Shown piece by piece: positions 47,304 to 59,459 of a DNA stretch of 64,000 nt. The stretch is from Phycomyces nitens (lineage: Eukaryota; Mucoromycota; Mucoromycetes; Mucorales; Phycomycetaceae). Each line of letters starts with the position of its first letter. Positions within the stretch are counted from its first letter, which is position 1. The position numbers were made by a program, and so were the translations under genes. Location of the stretch: the NCBI GenBank assembly GCA_022702545.1, contig JAHRBC010000006.1, forward strand, positions 806,001 to 870,000, given 5' to 3'. The notes under the pieces were generated by a model that was not told where the DNA came from, searched no databases, and worked only from the letters and a program-made list of their open reading frames with translations.

Positions 47304-50300
47304 TCAAGAAAGACTTGATGTAGAAGTACTTCCACTATTAGGATGGAAACAATAACGGCGCAAAACTGCTGCAAGATCTTTTTGCATCAATGGCTTTGTG
47401 ATATAATCATTCATGCCTGCATCCAAACAATTCTGCTGGGCAGTCTTTTGAATATCAGCTAGTTTTATAATATGAAAAAAAATATGTAGTCTTTGATCAG
47501 TATAGTCTCGACAAGATCATGGTAAAAAGAATTACCTGTTAGAGCAATGATTGGCAATGGCGATGGCGCCTTCATTTCTGCCTCCAAGGCTCGAATCTTA
47601 ACTGTTGCTTCCAAACCATCACATCCTGGCATATGATGGTCAATCCATGCAAGTGAAAAGTAGCCTGGACCTCGATTCTTCCAGGCCTCTATACATTCGA
47701 ACCCATTGTTACAGGTTTCGACCGTGAATCCAAGACGAGTCAACTGTTTTACAATCAGTTTCTGAGCAACAGGATTATCTATTGTGGTTGCAACTTAAAT
47801 CAGCTCAATGTCTTTTCAATGTTTTTCAGCTGGATAAAAGCAAGTTTGTGCTCAAAATCAAACCTTCAGCTACGAGGATTTTTTGTTGCTGAAAAACGGC
47901 CAATTCTTCAGGTGCAAATCCCTCTCGGTGTTTGTGGCCATATGAGAAAGGTGGTTCAATGTGCTGAACAGGCTCACTTGCTTCACTACATATTGCAGAA
48001 TTACTACAGATTTCCTGACAAGGGTTCTTGGGAGACGGTATAGAAGACTTGATCGATTGAAATAGGGCACTAAGCAATTTGATTTTGCGGATGGGTTTCG
48101 AGACACGTGTGACTCTGGGATGAAACATGGGATTCACTGCATCAGGACGCATGGAGACACTGTTACTGGCTGGTACAATTTGGCGCTTAATATTGTCAAC
48201 TGTAGGAGCATACAGAATTACAATATGACTATTCTTTAGTGCTTGGGTTGATTCGATAGTATCCAACAAAGTCTGGACAGTCTCTATAGGCGGCATATCC
48301 AGAATGATACAATCATACATATTTGATACTCCAGTTTCTTCAGGCCCAATGTTACTCTTGCAAATATCAATCACCTTTTCAGGGGATTCGATTGTATCAA
48401 GCTCAAATGGAACAATTGTCTTGATCATCTCGCTCACTTTTCCCGAGGTCGCCAGTAAAATATGTGGCTCCCCAAGTTTCTTGGTGTATTCCAAAGCCTC
48501 ATTATTTCTTGGGTCGATTCCGATGCCTGGCTCAGAAACAGACGATACTTTCATGACTCTCACCCGGAAAACAAACGTCGATCCTGAAGTTCCGTGCGAT
48601 TCTACCCATATGTTTCCACCCATGAGACTCACAAGCTCAAGACAAATAGAAAGTCCCAAGCCAGTTCCACCAAAATTCCTAAATTGACAGAGAGGTCAAA
48701 ATATTGCCCTTGGCCAATATTATATTACCTTGTGGTTGATCCATCTACTTGGCTGAATGGCAAGAAAAGACACTTGGTTTCTTCTTTGGTCATGCCTAGA
48801 ATACAATGTATTGGATTGAATAAACATCTCTTTGATTTTAACATGTCGACCCAACTTTTCTGACTGACTTACCAATACCCGTGTCCTGCACAGAAAATCT
48901 TAACATCATTTCGTCTTCTTTAAGTGGAATGGCCAACTCGTCGGTATCATGATCAATCTCACATCGTACAGTGACCTCTCCCACATGTGTAAACTTTATG
49001 GCATTTCCTAGATAAGGCCCAAATGGTTTAATAAATCATAAATAAGTCTATTTGAATATATATATATATTCTTACCAATCAAATTCATCAAGACTCTTTA
49101 AATAGTATGTAATTATAAATGTATGTGTCAGTAAGCCTTGAATTCTTGCCCCTCCAAAAAAAAAGGCACGCCTTTTAACTTACTGGCCAATACGATGTCC
49201 GTCAGCATATACAATGGGTGGAACATATTGGTTGATAAAGTATGTCAGCTCAAGGTTTTTTTTAGAGGCAAGATTTATAAGCAATTCGATTCGGTCTGCA
49301 ATGAGGTCTTCAATATAAAACAGCCCGTATTGGATCTTGACTTTGCGTGCTTCTAGCTTTGAGAAATCCAACAGATCATCTACAGAAAATATATATCAGT
49401 ACTTGGATCTTTAAGAGTTATTATCTTACCAATGATCTGGAGAAGCATTTCACAACTCTGTTTTGCAATCGACACAAATTCACGCTGTTCTGCATCCAGG
49501 CGAGTTTCGCTCAGCAAGGATATCATACCATAGAAACCCGAAAATGGAGTTCGAAGTTCATGGGCTATAGAAACATTGAATCAGAAAAAAAAACCATCTC
49601 TTTATACTATACTTTCAAACTTACACATATTGGCCAAGAAATTTGACTTTAGTTCAGTCGCCTTGAGGGCCTGTTCTTTACTCTTGCGGGCCTCTTCAAG
49701 TGCGCATTGCTGTTTTGTGATCATTATGGAGTTTGCAGTAGTGGCTTTCTGGAGTGACTTGAACAAGAGTGCATTTGTTATCGAAATGCCAATTTGGTCA
49801 CAGAGTAATGACAAGACGGTAACATGCTTGCGGGTAAATGTGCTAAGGTTTGCTTCGAGATAAAGCACACCCACCAAAATGTTCTTGTGCATTATTGGCA
49901 AGCAGATAACAGAGACAGCCTCACCACGAATCAACCAAGTACCAGTCGCAAATCGAGTGTCGTCTTGCATATTGGGAATAAAGAGCAAGGTTTGGGTATG
50001 GATCACGTAGTGCACCACAAGTGTTGAAATCAAGTTTGTCCCGTCGTCAAGACGCATTGGAGGATCACAGGTTTGGCACCCTTCGTCTTTTGTTGAATAG
50101 GCAGCAATGCCAAACTCCCCTTCCTTGATGATAATTGCACCGACATTTGCGCTTGCGTTGGTCATGATGATTCCCATCATCCTTTTCAAGAGTTCATCAA
50201 ACGAATTCATTTCATTTGAAATCACTATATACATCATATGGACAAGTCAATATATGTATATATATATGTATATAGTCAAGCTTGTCTTTTGACATGGGTG

Positions 50301-53300
50301 AAAGCAACAATTTAAGCTTACCTTGAGAGCTCTTGATAATAGATGTCAGGTCCATTATGTCCAGTGAAAAAAGTGCCGTCTCTGTGTCCAATAGACCCGG
50401 AATAGACTCATCCCCATAAAGCTCTCTGAATGAAGGTTCAGGTGAAGAATCGTCATCTTGCCAGAAACCATTGGCCATCTCTTGCTCTTCAGTCTGGGTA
50501 GACGTGTCGACCTTGCGAGTCATGATCTTGTTGCTCTGAATAATATGACCATATCTTTCAGACATATACTGCATCTTACCATATGCACCCCAGCATTCGT
50601 AAAACTCAATTGACTGGTTCAGCATCGGCAGAGCAAGCATATTGATCTTGGATCTAATGTAGTACTCTGCAAGGAGTTGGTATGTCAAGCCAAGGAAAGA
50701 GTACCATTGGCCTTTGAGCCCGACTTCAATAACGGCATTAAACAGAGTACAGGTACGTTCCATATCATTATCAAGTGTAGATCGTTCGGCTTCCTATCGT
50801 ATAAAAAGTTTTGAGCAAAGTTTTGAATTGTGATGCTTTTAAGAATCCTAAAAAGGCTGACTGACCACAACTTTGTAGTACATGCGATAGTTAACTTCTG
50901 AATGGTCAGCCCAGGAGGACAGTATGGCTTGATTTCTGGCAACTTGCTCAAAGTACATTTTGCGTACAGAGCACTCGATACTATTTTCACGGATACAAGC
51001 AACCATTGCCAATGAATGGTAGTAGAGTGCAATGCCAATATGTCTATGGCTACAAAACAATATTATTATTTTTTTAAAAAAATGTTTCCAATAAAAAAAA
51101 GAAGAAGAAGAGATTATTTACTAGCTATATTTTACCTTGGATGATTCAACGAAGTCTCGAGGATCTTGAATCCGATATCGGCTGCTTCTTGAAAGTGACC
51201 AAAATGATACAAGACAATAATCTTGAAACTCCAATGCCTACCACAAAAGATGAATTACACGACATAATATCCATGATTGTCCAAGACAATTACCAGTTCA
51301 TAGGGCTTCCGGGATTAACACTTTTTCGATAGACATTGGCAATAAAATCCTCTTCTCTAAAGCCATTCTTCTTTTCAGGAAGATCGTCCAATTGGTGGCC
51401 AGGTACGGATACTGTGGTGTTTCCTTGGAATGCTAGAATTACTCGCCACAAAGAGATGTTGAGAGTATAGGCGTCTTGTGAACTGTCATCAAGACACTCT
51501 TCAATGCTGCGGTTAATATGGAAATTGATTTCGGATAGATTGAAACTTGTATAGAGAAGAGTGCTCGAGGCATGAAAAAGAGCCATTGCAGAATGCATCT
51601 TTTTTATACGAAATAATAATAATATTAATCATAAAACATGATTGGAGCTCTTTTTATATTCATCTTTACAACTTACCTTGTCACCACCAGCAATTGCGAA
51701 TTTATAGGCCCGTTGAAACTGAAAAATAAGATCACGATAATGGCATCCTGTTGTCCACTGGGCGAGAATGACATGGTAGGTAATTATACCCCGTGCAATT
51801 TCTGAATTTCCTGCATATTTTTCGCTGATAGCCATACCAAGTTGACCCAAATGAGCACCAAACTGAACTTGCATTAGGCGAGCAGCAGTACAGCCAACGC
51901 CAATTAGGCCACCACCGCTGGCGACCCCAAAACCGTGTTTAAGTGAGATGCGGACAAGACACAAAGTCATAAAGTCTACCAAGAGCGGGCTGATCCAATA
52001 GGCTCCCGTACAGGCTTCATAGAGCAAAGTCATGGCGGCCAGCATGAGTGGATCCGTACATGGTCCTATCAAAACAATACTGTCCCCTAGCTCCTCAATA
52101 GACTCGCGTACTTGGGTGTAAAGCTCGAGTACTTGCGATTCAGAGAGGTCCAAGGTAATGTAGGTGATGCCCAAGGCCTCGAGTGCTTTTAAAATCGTAC
52201 TGAGACCATCATGATGCCTTTGTTGCTCAAAGTACATTCGTGCTTGAAATCTCAAAGCATAAGCCCCGTCAATTGGCCGATTTTCTGTTTCGTGCATAAT
52301 TTTCTGGAGCAAGAGAGAAGCCTTGTCTCGCTTGGAATCTCGCCAGCTCATCTCGGTAAGTTTCATGTAAAGAGACAAGGTCTCGTCGTATGTCGCATCA
52401 GGACCCTCCTGTTTCCAGGGCGTATCCGAAAGTAGTTCTAGGGTAGTATTGTAATAGATGCTGGACATCTGGAGTGCCCCAGAACGGTAACCTTCATCAC
52501 CAGCCTTCATTAGTATTTGACGATATTTGGAGCGATCTGGCAAGAGCTTCACTAGGGCCATGCTTTTGACTACATGATCTGCTGTCAAGAATATATCTGC
52601 TGTTTGATCGACCAGAAGCATCTGTGAAATTCTGAGGTGCATGTGCTCAACATGGGCTGGATTAACCAGCATGGCAGCAGCCTGGTAATAGCGGTCGTGG
52701 ACAAACTGAAACTCACTGCCAATCTTTGATATGATTACATTCTCTTGGAGAGCAACTTGAAGACCAGTCATGGCCTGGCCCCCACGAGGATCATCTTGGT
52801 GCAAGTCCACCGCAGGATCCACAAACAAGAACTGCATTTCACCTTCAAGAGAAGTAGATGAAGATGGTTCAGGAACCACTACTTGGTCTGTATCCTCACC
52901 CGACAGATCAACCGTTCTCATCAACCATTGAACCTGCCGAAAGTCAAACACATTGCCCAACAAACTGGCCCACATCATAAACTGCTGGGCGTGGGGATCC
53001 ATGTCCCTTAGATGAGACACCAAATGGCACACTTCCTTGGCACCCTTTGAGCTCTCTTCGTCTTGTTGCTCTTGTAATTGGACCTGTGGATAGAGGTTCT
53101 GAGCAGCATGGTCGAGTCTAAATTGCCATTCTTTGGCGTCCCAGTTGAACCAAATGTCTTCTCGTCTCTTCATCATCATCATAAATTGACGTGCAAAAAA
53201 AGGGTTTCCTCGAGTGCGACGAAAGATCAGCTCTGCTAATTGTTGAACGTCTTGAGATGCACGATGCAAAGTCTGGCTCACGAGTTGGGTTACAGCATTC

Positions 53301-54821
53301 TTGGTCAGGGGTCCGAGGTTGATACGGATCCTCTGGGCTTCGTCCGATGTACACTGGATGATGTTGAGCACCGACTGGGGTAAATCATGGTTGTCTCGAC
53401 AGGTCAGTATTATCAAGAGAGTGATTCGAGAGGCAATAAGGGTGGATATAAGGTGAAGAGATGGTTCATCTAAGGTTGATATATAAATAAATAAAAGAGG
53501 TATTGATTAGCCATGTTTTTGTTTTATTTATTTATTTATCTATCTAGCTAGAGTATCTTGCCTGCCTCGTGCAAATCATCCAAGCACTACAAAAAGACTA
53601 TTATCAATATTTGCCAAAGTCCTAAAGTACAAAAGAATTACCAGGGTAATCATCTTTGTGGCTGCAATGGTGCGAATGATACTAAGGAACACCTATAAAG
53701 AACAAGGCATTAAAATACGACCCAAAAGTTTCAAAACAATCTATACTTACAGCATGAAAGCGAGACTCACTGTTTCCTCCGAGCATATCATCCTGAGGCA
53801 TGTCAGGCTCCTCTCCATTAAAGATTGGTTTTAGTTCAGGAACCCTATCAACCATTAGCCACACATTACAAAACTGTGGACCGAGTTCTTCCTTGAGGTC
53901 TGTATAGAAATCTCGGATGACAGATTCTGGTTCGGTCAAGAGCTGTCGCAAGATGGACGAAAGGCAGCGCAAGAGGCCGTTATATGGTCGTTTTTGGTTA
54001 GAGTCAAATTTTGATGAAGCAAGATAACCATGCTGCCGTGCTTGAGTATGCATCATAGTCACCAACACAGACTTCCCCGCACCTCCTGGACCCATAACAA
54101 CTATAACCTCTGTAGCCGTCTTGGGATCCCTAAGGGCCTTTTGTGCTATATGCAAGACGTCCTCAGGCGCAGTTTCTGTCGAGCGCTTTTCCATTTCCAA
54201 GGCATGAGTACAGCTTACTCTTCGAGTGATCAGACGCACTGATTCGATTTCATGATCTCGACCGAAAAGATGGCTGGGGAATTGAAAGATTGAATAGATA
54301 TCGTGCAATCCAAGAGGAAAGAAGACTAGAGACTTTAAACACATTCAATCTTTTTTATTTTTATTTTTGTATTTTTTTTCCTCTATGAATTTAGAAAATA
54401 CCTCTGCTGGATCTGGACACTGCATCCGGCGCTGGCACTCTACAAGATCCTCGAGTAATCCATAAGCACTGTTGTATCGTTCATCAACTGCCTTTGAAGA
54501 ATCATACATTGAGCTTTGAATTGATGCGAACTGCCAAAGTTACCTTTCGTGTTAGTTTGTCGATGATAAGACTCATTACTGGCGGAACACCCACTCGAAT
54601 TGTATGTGGAGGAGGAACACTGCGCGAAAGAACTGCTTGGAGGATATCGACGGCTGATCCTTCGAATGGCATCTGGCCTGTCAAGATTACAAAGAATACG
54701 ATACCGAGAGAATAGAGATCAGTTCGATGGTCGACGACGGTAGAGGTTCTTCCTGTCTGTTCCTGAGAGGATTGAAATGATTAGAGAGCAGTAAATACAG
54801 GCACCCCAAGACAAAAGCAAA

Positions 54822-54861
<40 letters not shown>

Positions 54862-55695
54862 GACACATACTGGACTAAGATAGACAAGTGTATGTTGAAC
54901 GCTCTTGGAGGCTGCTAGTCTAGCAAAAGGTCGTTCGATTGGATCTTCTGGTTGATTATGGAGCTTTATTGTATTTGGTCCATTTGGACCTGCTACACTT
55001 CTTTTTGATCCCAAGCCTGTGAGTAGGATGTCTTCATATGATCTTAATCCAGACCCAAAGTTCCATATCCTTGTGGTATCTTTATTGACTTGAAAAGAAG
55101 ACGGCCGCAGTTCGCCATGGATGATATTGTTTGCGTGAAGGAAATGGAGAGATCTACTTGCGTCAATGGCAAATTTCATAAAGCTTTCGATATCTTCAAA
55201 TGTGGCCGGGAGTTCGAGAGCTGGGGTTTCTGCGGTGTAGATGAGGGCAGCAAGACCGTCGTGGGCCAGGGAGACCATTTCAATGACATTTGAAAGGCAA
55301 TGAGGTCCATCGGGTAATCTGTACAGGCGGCGGGCCATGTAATATTCACGTTCGAGTCTCAAGGCATACGGAGACAACTTGACAAAGACCGAGAGTTGAT
55401 CGGACGTTCTGGATTGAGAGATGAGAGATCTTAAAACGTTTAATTTGTTGGAGATCTAAGCTTGCCTTGTACCATGGGCAATTGCCATGTGTCCACCGGT
55501 ACCTAAAAGCAGTTTTGGCTGACCAAATGCGTAGTTTGGTATTCGGATAGTGTAGGTATCATAGTTAATATTGTGGTTTCCTTGGAAACTCGGTCGAGGA
55601 AGGAGTGGGTTTGTGCGTTGAGAGTTCTTGCGTTTGTGGACGTTTTCTGCTTTAAAGTGAGGCATGGAGTAAGTGTGGCTATGGTATACTTCCAT
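47304..55695 (-). CDS. Hybrid histidine kinase: pseudokinase, P-loop ATPase, GAF, HisKA, HATPase, REC (group X-like)
   Basis: I trace 21 exons and 2318 aa: 55695-55466, 55408-54871, 54762-54544, 54491-54402, 54332-53751, 53692-53642, 53586-53562, 53469-51677, 51598-51294, 51237-51136, 51049-50866, 50793-50322, 50224-49625, 49564-49430, 49379-49184, 49095-49076, 49007-48873, 48795-48729, 48678-47864, 47778-47536, 47458-47304. The kinase-like domain (about 60-330) has HGEL for HRD (174-176) and NFG for DFG (193-195). An AAA-type ATPase follows: FGRDHEIE, Walker A GPGGAGKS (about 440-447), Walker [10 protein letters not shown] (571-579). Then come a helical TPR-like region, GAF (about 1535-1690), H-box [11 protein letters not shown] (His1732), N-box NLIGNAIKFT, G-boxes DTGIG and GGTGLGLS, and a REC domain with Asp2233 (WIDHHMPG). 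Fission yeast Mak/Phk kinases of this architecture feed stress phosphorelays. Introns 1 and 7 are GC-AG. No membrane segment was seen. Confidence 0.93.
54826..54860. repeat. (TAA)n microsatellite in histidine-kinase intron 2
   Basis: About 12 copies of taa/aat lie within the second intron of the histidine kinase gene (54870-54763). Confidence 0.85.
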
Positions 55696-56199
55696 AAGCC
55701 AACAAGAAAAAAGAAGAAAAGAAAAAAAAAGACGAGTGAGATCTTTGTACTTTGGTAAATATATGCCTATTTTTTATTTTTATTTTTATTTTTATTATTA
55801 TTATAAATGGTATATACATGTATTAAGATTAGCGTTTGTAGATTATTTATATTATTAAAACCAACATGTATTTCTGTATTGCCCACACAAGTTTTCTGTC
55901 AAGGATGATTTATGGGTTTTGCTAGAACTTTCTGCGCCAGGGCCTTGTATTGGTAATCAGGCCTGTTCAGTTTGCTGCCCATAAGAGCCTGCTTATAAAT
56001 TATATATATATATTCAATAGAAAGAGATAGAATAGAATAGCAGGGCAATGTCTGCAAAGGAATGATCGATTGACTGTAATTCACTTTTTCCCTTTTTTGG
56101 ACCGAGGGAGGTACAACATTGAAAAATCCAGGATCATCAGTCAAAATATCCAATTATAAACCCCGTCATGATAAATCGCCAGTTTGCAAACAAGCCTTT
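55696..56199. other. Upstream region of the histidine kinase gene
   Basis: About 500 bp between the kinase start and the MULE, with poly-A/G runs (55708-55730) and TTTA-rich sequence (55770-55805). A CT-rich stretch on the gene strand (complement of 55700-55735) lies just upstream of the ATG. No other gene was seen. Confidence 0.4.
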
Positions 56200-56208
56200 A
56201 TTGTTTGC
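56200..56208 (+). repeat. 9-bp target-site duplication, left copy
   Basis: ATTGTTTGC here is identical to 59178-59186. The two copies exactly bracket the MULE termini, and 9 bp is the usual duplication length for Mutator-like elements. Confidence 0.8.
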
Positions 56209-56220
56209 CGCTAAACTTAG

Positions 56221-56527
56221 GGGCACGACGTTTTTGATTTAACCGGACATTTTAATTGTGATGTGCTGTCCGGTGTCTGATAAATATATCTGGTCCCAAA
56301 GACTTTAACATTTCTTCTATAAATGACATACTTTAAAAACGATTTTAACTTGTAATGGAGGTGATATATTAAATGTAGCTTATATCCTCGGTGTATATTG
56401 ATGTCAAAAAGTGTAAATTGTACCATGAAACTATACGGCAATGTCCAGAAACCATAACATCTAGAAATACTAGACCCCATCAAGAAACGTCGTGCCCGCT
56501 TAAAATGTCGTGCCCATGAGATCGCTG
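56221..56527. repeat. Nested terminal-repeat cluster at the left end of MULE copy 2
   Basis: Starts with gggcacgacgtttttga (56221-56237). It contains the inverted form tcaagaaacgtcgtgccc (56480-56497) and a second inverted form aaaatgtcgtgccc followed by atgagatcgctg (56502-56527). The latter matches the right end of the element (gtgcccttacgatcgctg). This could be a small non-autonomous MULE inserted into the larger one, or duplicated termini. Confidence 0.6.
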
Positions 56528-57023
56528 CTTTATTACCAACCATAGCCAAACTGATATTGCGTGCGTAAACATCCCTCGATTGACAATTAGTAGTACCATC
56601 AAACTCTGGAAAGAAGATGGTGTAGCGAATATGAAGTCTAGCCTTGGGATACCGAGCAAACTTAGTATCACAGATGTTAAGAGTCTTTGCTTGAATGCAA
56701 AATGGGATCCTTTTGAAAGTTTTTCTTATCATGTAAATCTGGGGACTTCAAGTGCAGTTGTCTGTGAGGTATATGGTTTGCTAGTATCTTGTAAGGTAAA
56801 TAAGAATACTGTGAGAGTGTTATTTATTGAAGAAAGAATATTATGATTGCTTATGTACTATTATTCATATTCCCTTGTAATTGAAGTCCCCGTCGTGTAA
56901 TGGTTGGTTATCACTGTAGCAGTGTGAAGTGTACGTGTGCCTGGTGTGTAACTGTTCCTGAGATGTTAACTTGCCAGATTCATTAGCAAGTAGTAACTGG
57001 AGATCGGTTGTGGAGTCTGTATT

Positions 57024-58875
57024 TCACTTAACTGTGGTGTGTATACCACAGTAGCCAGCCACAACAGTCCTGATCTTCTCCAAAAGTTCATGGACTCGTT
57101 GGCCACCTTCACACAAACGAAAGAGGTTCTCCAGTTGAGCTACTTCTTTTATCCATGGCTCTGCCTTTTCAAAAGCCGGACTAGTCGCCTTGATTTCGTT
57201 GGAAGAGGTATCTAGTGTACCTGGATTGATAATCCATCTCTCTGGAATATCAAAGATTTGAAGATCTCTTCCAACAGGCAATGTATGGCGACAGGGTAGA
57301 TCGTACTGGATCTTTGCCTTGCATTGGTAATCTCCGTTATTATTCTCCTGCAAGCAAATTTCTTGATCGACCACAACTAAGGCTGGCTTGTTTACTTTCA
57401 TGAAGAGTTGGGTCAACAATTGGTTCCTTCCAACAAGAGCATTACTCCTGTTGACTTCTCTTATTTTGGTGGCCCGGAAATCCATTTCTAACCGTTCAAC
57501 ATATTTGTTTATGTTCTCAAAAGCCAACTCAAGAGAAGAGATTGAGGGTATCACCTTTTGTAAAACCTGATGGCCACTTTCTACTCGCTGAGTAGGGGTA
57601 CATCCAAAGTGCATATACTGAGATGTCATATAAGCCGCCCACTTCTCACGGCATCTGATCCATCTGTTGGTAAAGTATACCAACACTGAAACACTCTATT
57701 TCCCATCTTCAATATCGACTCCAGCAGAAATGTTGTCAAACTTTTTATGCGCCAGGTCAAAATCCTCTTTTGTTGTACTATGGATCATGTTGCTGACATG
57801 CTCTATTAGCATTTTCTTGGGATTTACAGACCCGAACCTCCCAGAAGACTGCCTTCTCAACACTGTTCAGCATATATCAGTAGCATAGCAGCTTTATGTT
57901 CTCCGGAAACACGATGTCAAAATAGTTCATCAGTACATCACATTTATCTGTTATAAACAGAGTGGCTGACTTGTTGCCTTCAAAAACAAGGGATTTAACC
58001 TGTTCAAGGAATCAGATATATGAAGCCTGTTGTTCATTCGAAACCCAAGCAAAAGCAATAGGAAAGGATTCAAGGGTCTCCCCTCCAAGACTATGGATTC
58101 CTTCCACACAAATGAGCGGCATTCCGAGATTGTTGGTGGAATAAGTTGCGTCTACAACCATTACCTCAGAGAAACAACGGGCTCTCTCCAGCATCTTTGG
58201 ATGGGCAAACATAATCCTCTCGAGGAACCCATTCTTGCTCACATTATAGCGAACTTAATATCCCTTTGCTTCCATAGCCTTCACAAGTTTTGTTCCAGCA
58301 TTCTCAACAACGGGGGCAGAAACCCGAGCAAATGCAGCATTCATGTTGTCAATGTCACTTTTGTACAAATTATGGCCAGGGGTGGTGTCATCGTTGATTG
58401 ATTTTTGGATCTCACAAGAAGTTGTCTTTGTTCCAATAAGCTTCAGAATATCTCTGGCATCGTCTACAGTCACCTTTGACAATCTGCCTTTTAGTATCGA
58501 TTCTAGAAACTCATCATCAAGAAGATGATTGTGATATGCCTCAATATCATGAGTGGCTTTCAAAGGAAGATATCCTTTGATGCCCTTTTTGTAGGAAATC
58601 TTCAAGAGATAAGGGCAGCCAGTCATTCCACTCGATGGAATCCTTATTCTGTCTTTGTCTTTGATTTTGCGGGTGTTCTTATACTGTCCACCCTTGGAAA
58701 ACTTCAAGTAAACTCGAGTTGGTTTACGGTCTTTGATTGTCAGGTTAAAATTTTTGGCAAGGGCATACTCTTGCATCTTTCCAATTGCCATGGTCATGTC
58801 ATGGTAGCCATTAGCAGGTGGGGTTGGGAGGGCTTGCTGAACAGGATAGTATTCCTTTCCGTCGATAAAAAATAG
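57024..58875 (-). pseudogene. MULE transposase with FAR1-like and SWIM regions, inactivated
   Basis: Read right to left. A FAR1-type N-terminal DNA-binding region comes first (KPTRVYLKFSK, NTRKIKDKDRIR, ending ...GTKLVKAMEAKGY). The MULE catalytic region follows (MVVDATYSTNNLGMPLICVEG with the first catalytic Asp; TLFITDKCDVL). Then comes the C-terminal part with a SWIM zinc finger (CKAKIQYDLPCRH). Lesions are an in-frame TAA at 58255-58257, an in-frame TGA at 58012-58014, and at least one frameshift between 58010 and 57690. No ATG is evident at the extreme 5' end of the frame. The C-terminus stops at 57024, while copy 1 continues into YPPIILQVP-type sequence, so this end has been deleted or rearranged. 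These lesions predict no active transposase. Confidence 0.85.
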
Positions 58876-59106
58876 CTTCTTTATTGCTAGGGTTCATAAT
58901 GAAGTGAGTTTTATAAAGTATTTGTAATTTCAAGTTGGTCATGAGAAAAGTGATCTTGCTGTAATCTCCAGGGAAATTACTAATTGATGCAATAGATGAT
59001 TAGTTCTTACAAGATGAGTATACGAAAGAAAAGAAAGTTTTATTTAAAGTCTTTGAATATCTTTTTTCAGGACACAACATTTTAATCCGTAAACTGGGAA
59101 CAGGCA

Positions 59107-59455
59107 CTAGATGCCGGACCACAAGTCACTTTCAGAAAGTCCGGTAAAACAGAAACGTTGTGCCCTTACGATCGCTGATTGTTTGCTACTCTTTCCAAAG
59201 CCTTTTACAACCCAATCACTCGTATTATCCAAAGAACCAGATTGACCCCCCAAACTATCCGCGTATGGTTGTGGTTGTATGATTTGGCTAGCTAATACCG
59301 ACAATATCCCAACCAAAATTCCATCAACGACAGCGATTAGAACCATTCCCAGACAGGATACCAAAAGAAAACTTGATGTCGCTGATGTTACGCGCCTTTC
59401 ACTCTGAGACACAACTCTTTTGAAGGCTATTTATATCATACATCTGTATCAACAT
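59107..59455 (-). CDS. Putative 3' exon of a membrane-protein gene, extended into MULE terminus
   Basis: After an acceptor-like AAATAG the minus strand reads through AFKRVVSQSERRVTSA, a long hydrophobic helix (SSFLLVSCLGMVLIAVVDGI, then LVGILSVLA) and a polar tail ending WVVKGFGKSSKQ. The frame then runs about 20 codons into the MULE terminal repeat and stops at 59107. Removing the MULE and one duplication copy gives AAA CAA TAA, so the original stop codon would come right after SSKQ. Upstream exons were not identified; a 62-codon ORF at 59838-59650 may or may not belong. The family is unknown, so the gene itself is tentative. Confidence 0.35.
59178..59186 (+). repeat. 9-bp target-site duplication, right copy
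   Basis: ATTGTTTGC, identical to 56200-56208, directly outside the right MULE terminus. Confidence 0.8.
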
Positions 59456-59459
59456 CAAA

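Larger units (their letters stand above)
56209..59177 (-). mobile_element. MULE (Mutator-like DNA transposon), copy 2
   Basis: A 2969-bp element bounded by a perfect 9-bp duplication (56200-56208 and 59178-59186). The left terminus carries GGGCACGACGTTTTTGA...ACCGGACATTTT. The complement of the right terminus carries GGGCACAACGTTTCTG...ACCGGACTTT, so these are terminal inverted repeats, imperfect in the outer 12 bp. Inside lies a damaged transposase gene on the minus strand. The left part (56209-56530) holds extra copies of the terminal motif. The intact duplication suggests a fairly recent insertion, although the transposase frame is already broken. Confidence 0.85.

Noticed and set aside
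56887..56960. tRNA-like start (tccccgtcgtgtaatggttgg...) resembling an acceptor stem and A box
   Set aside because: No B box (GGTTCGANTCC) and no matching 3' acceptor strand follow, so it is not a tRNA; at most a tRNA-derived fragment inside the MULE.
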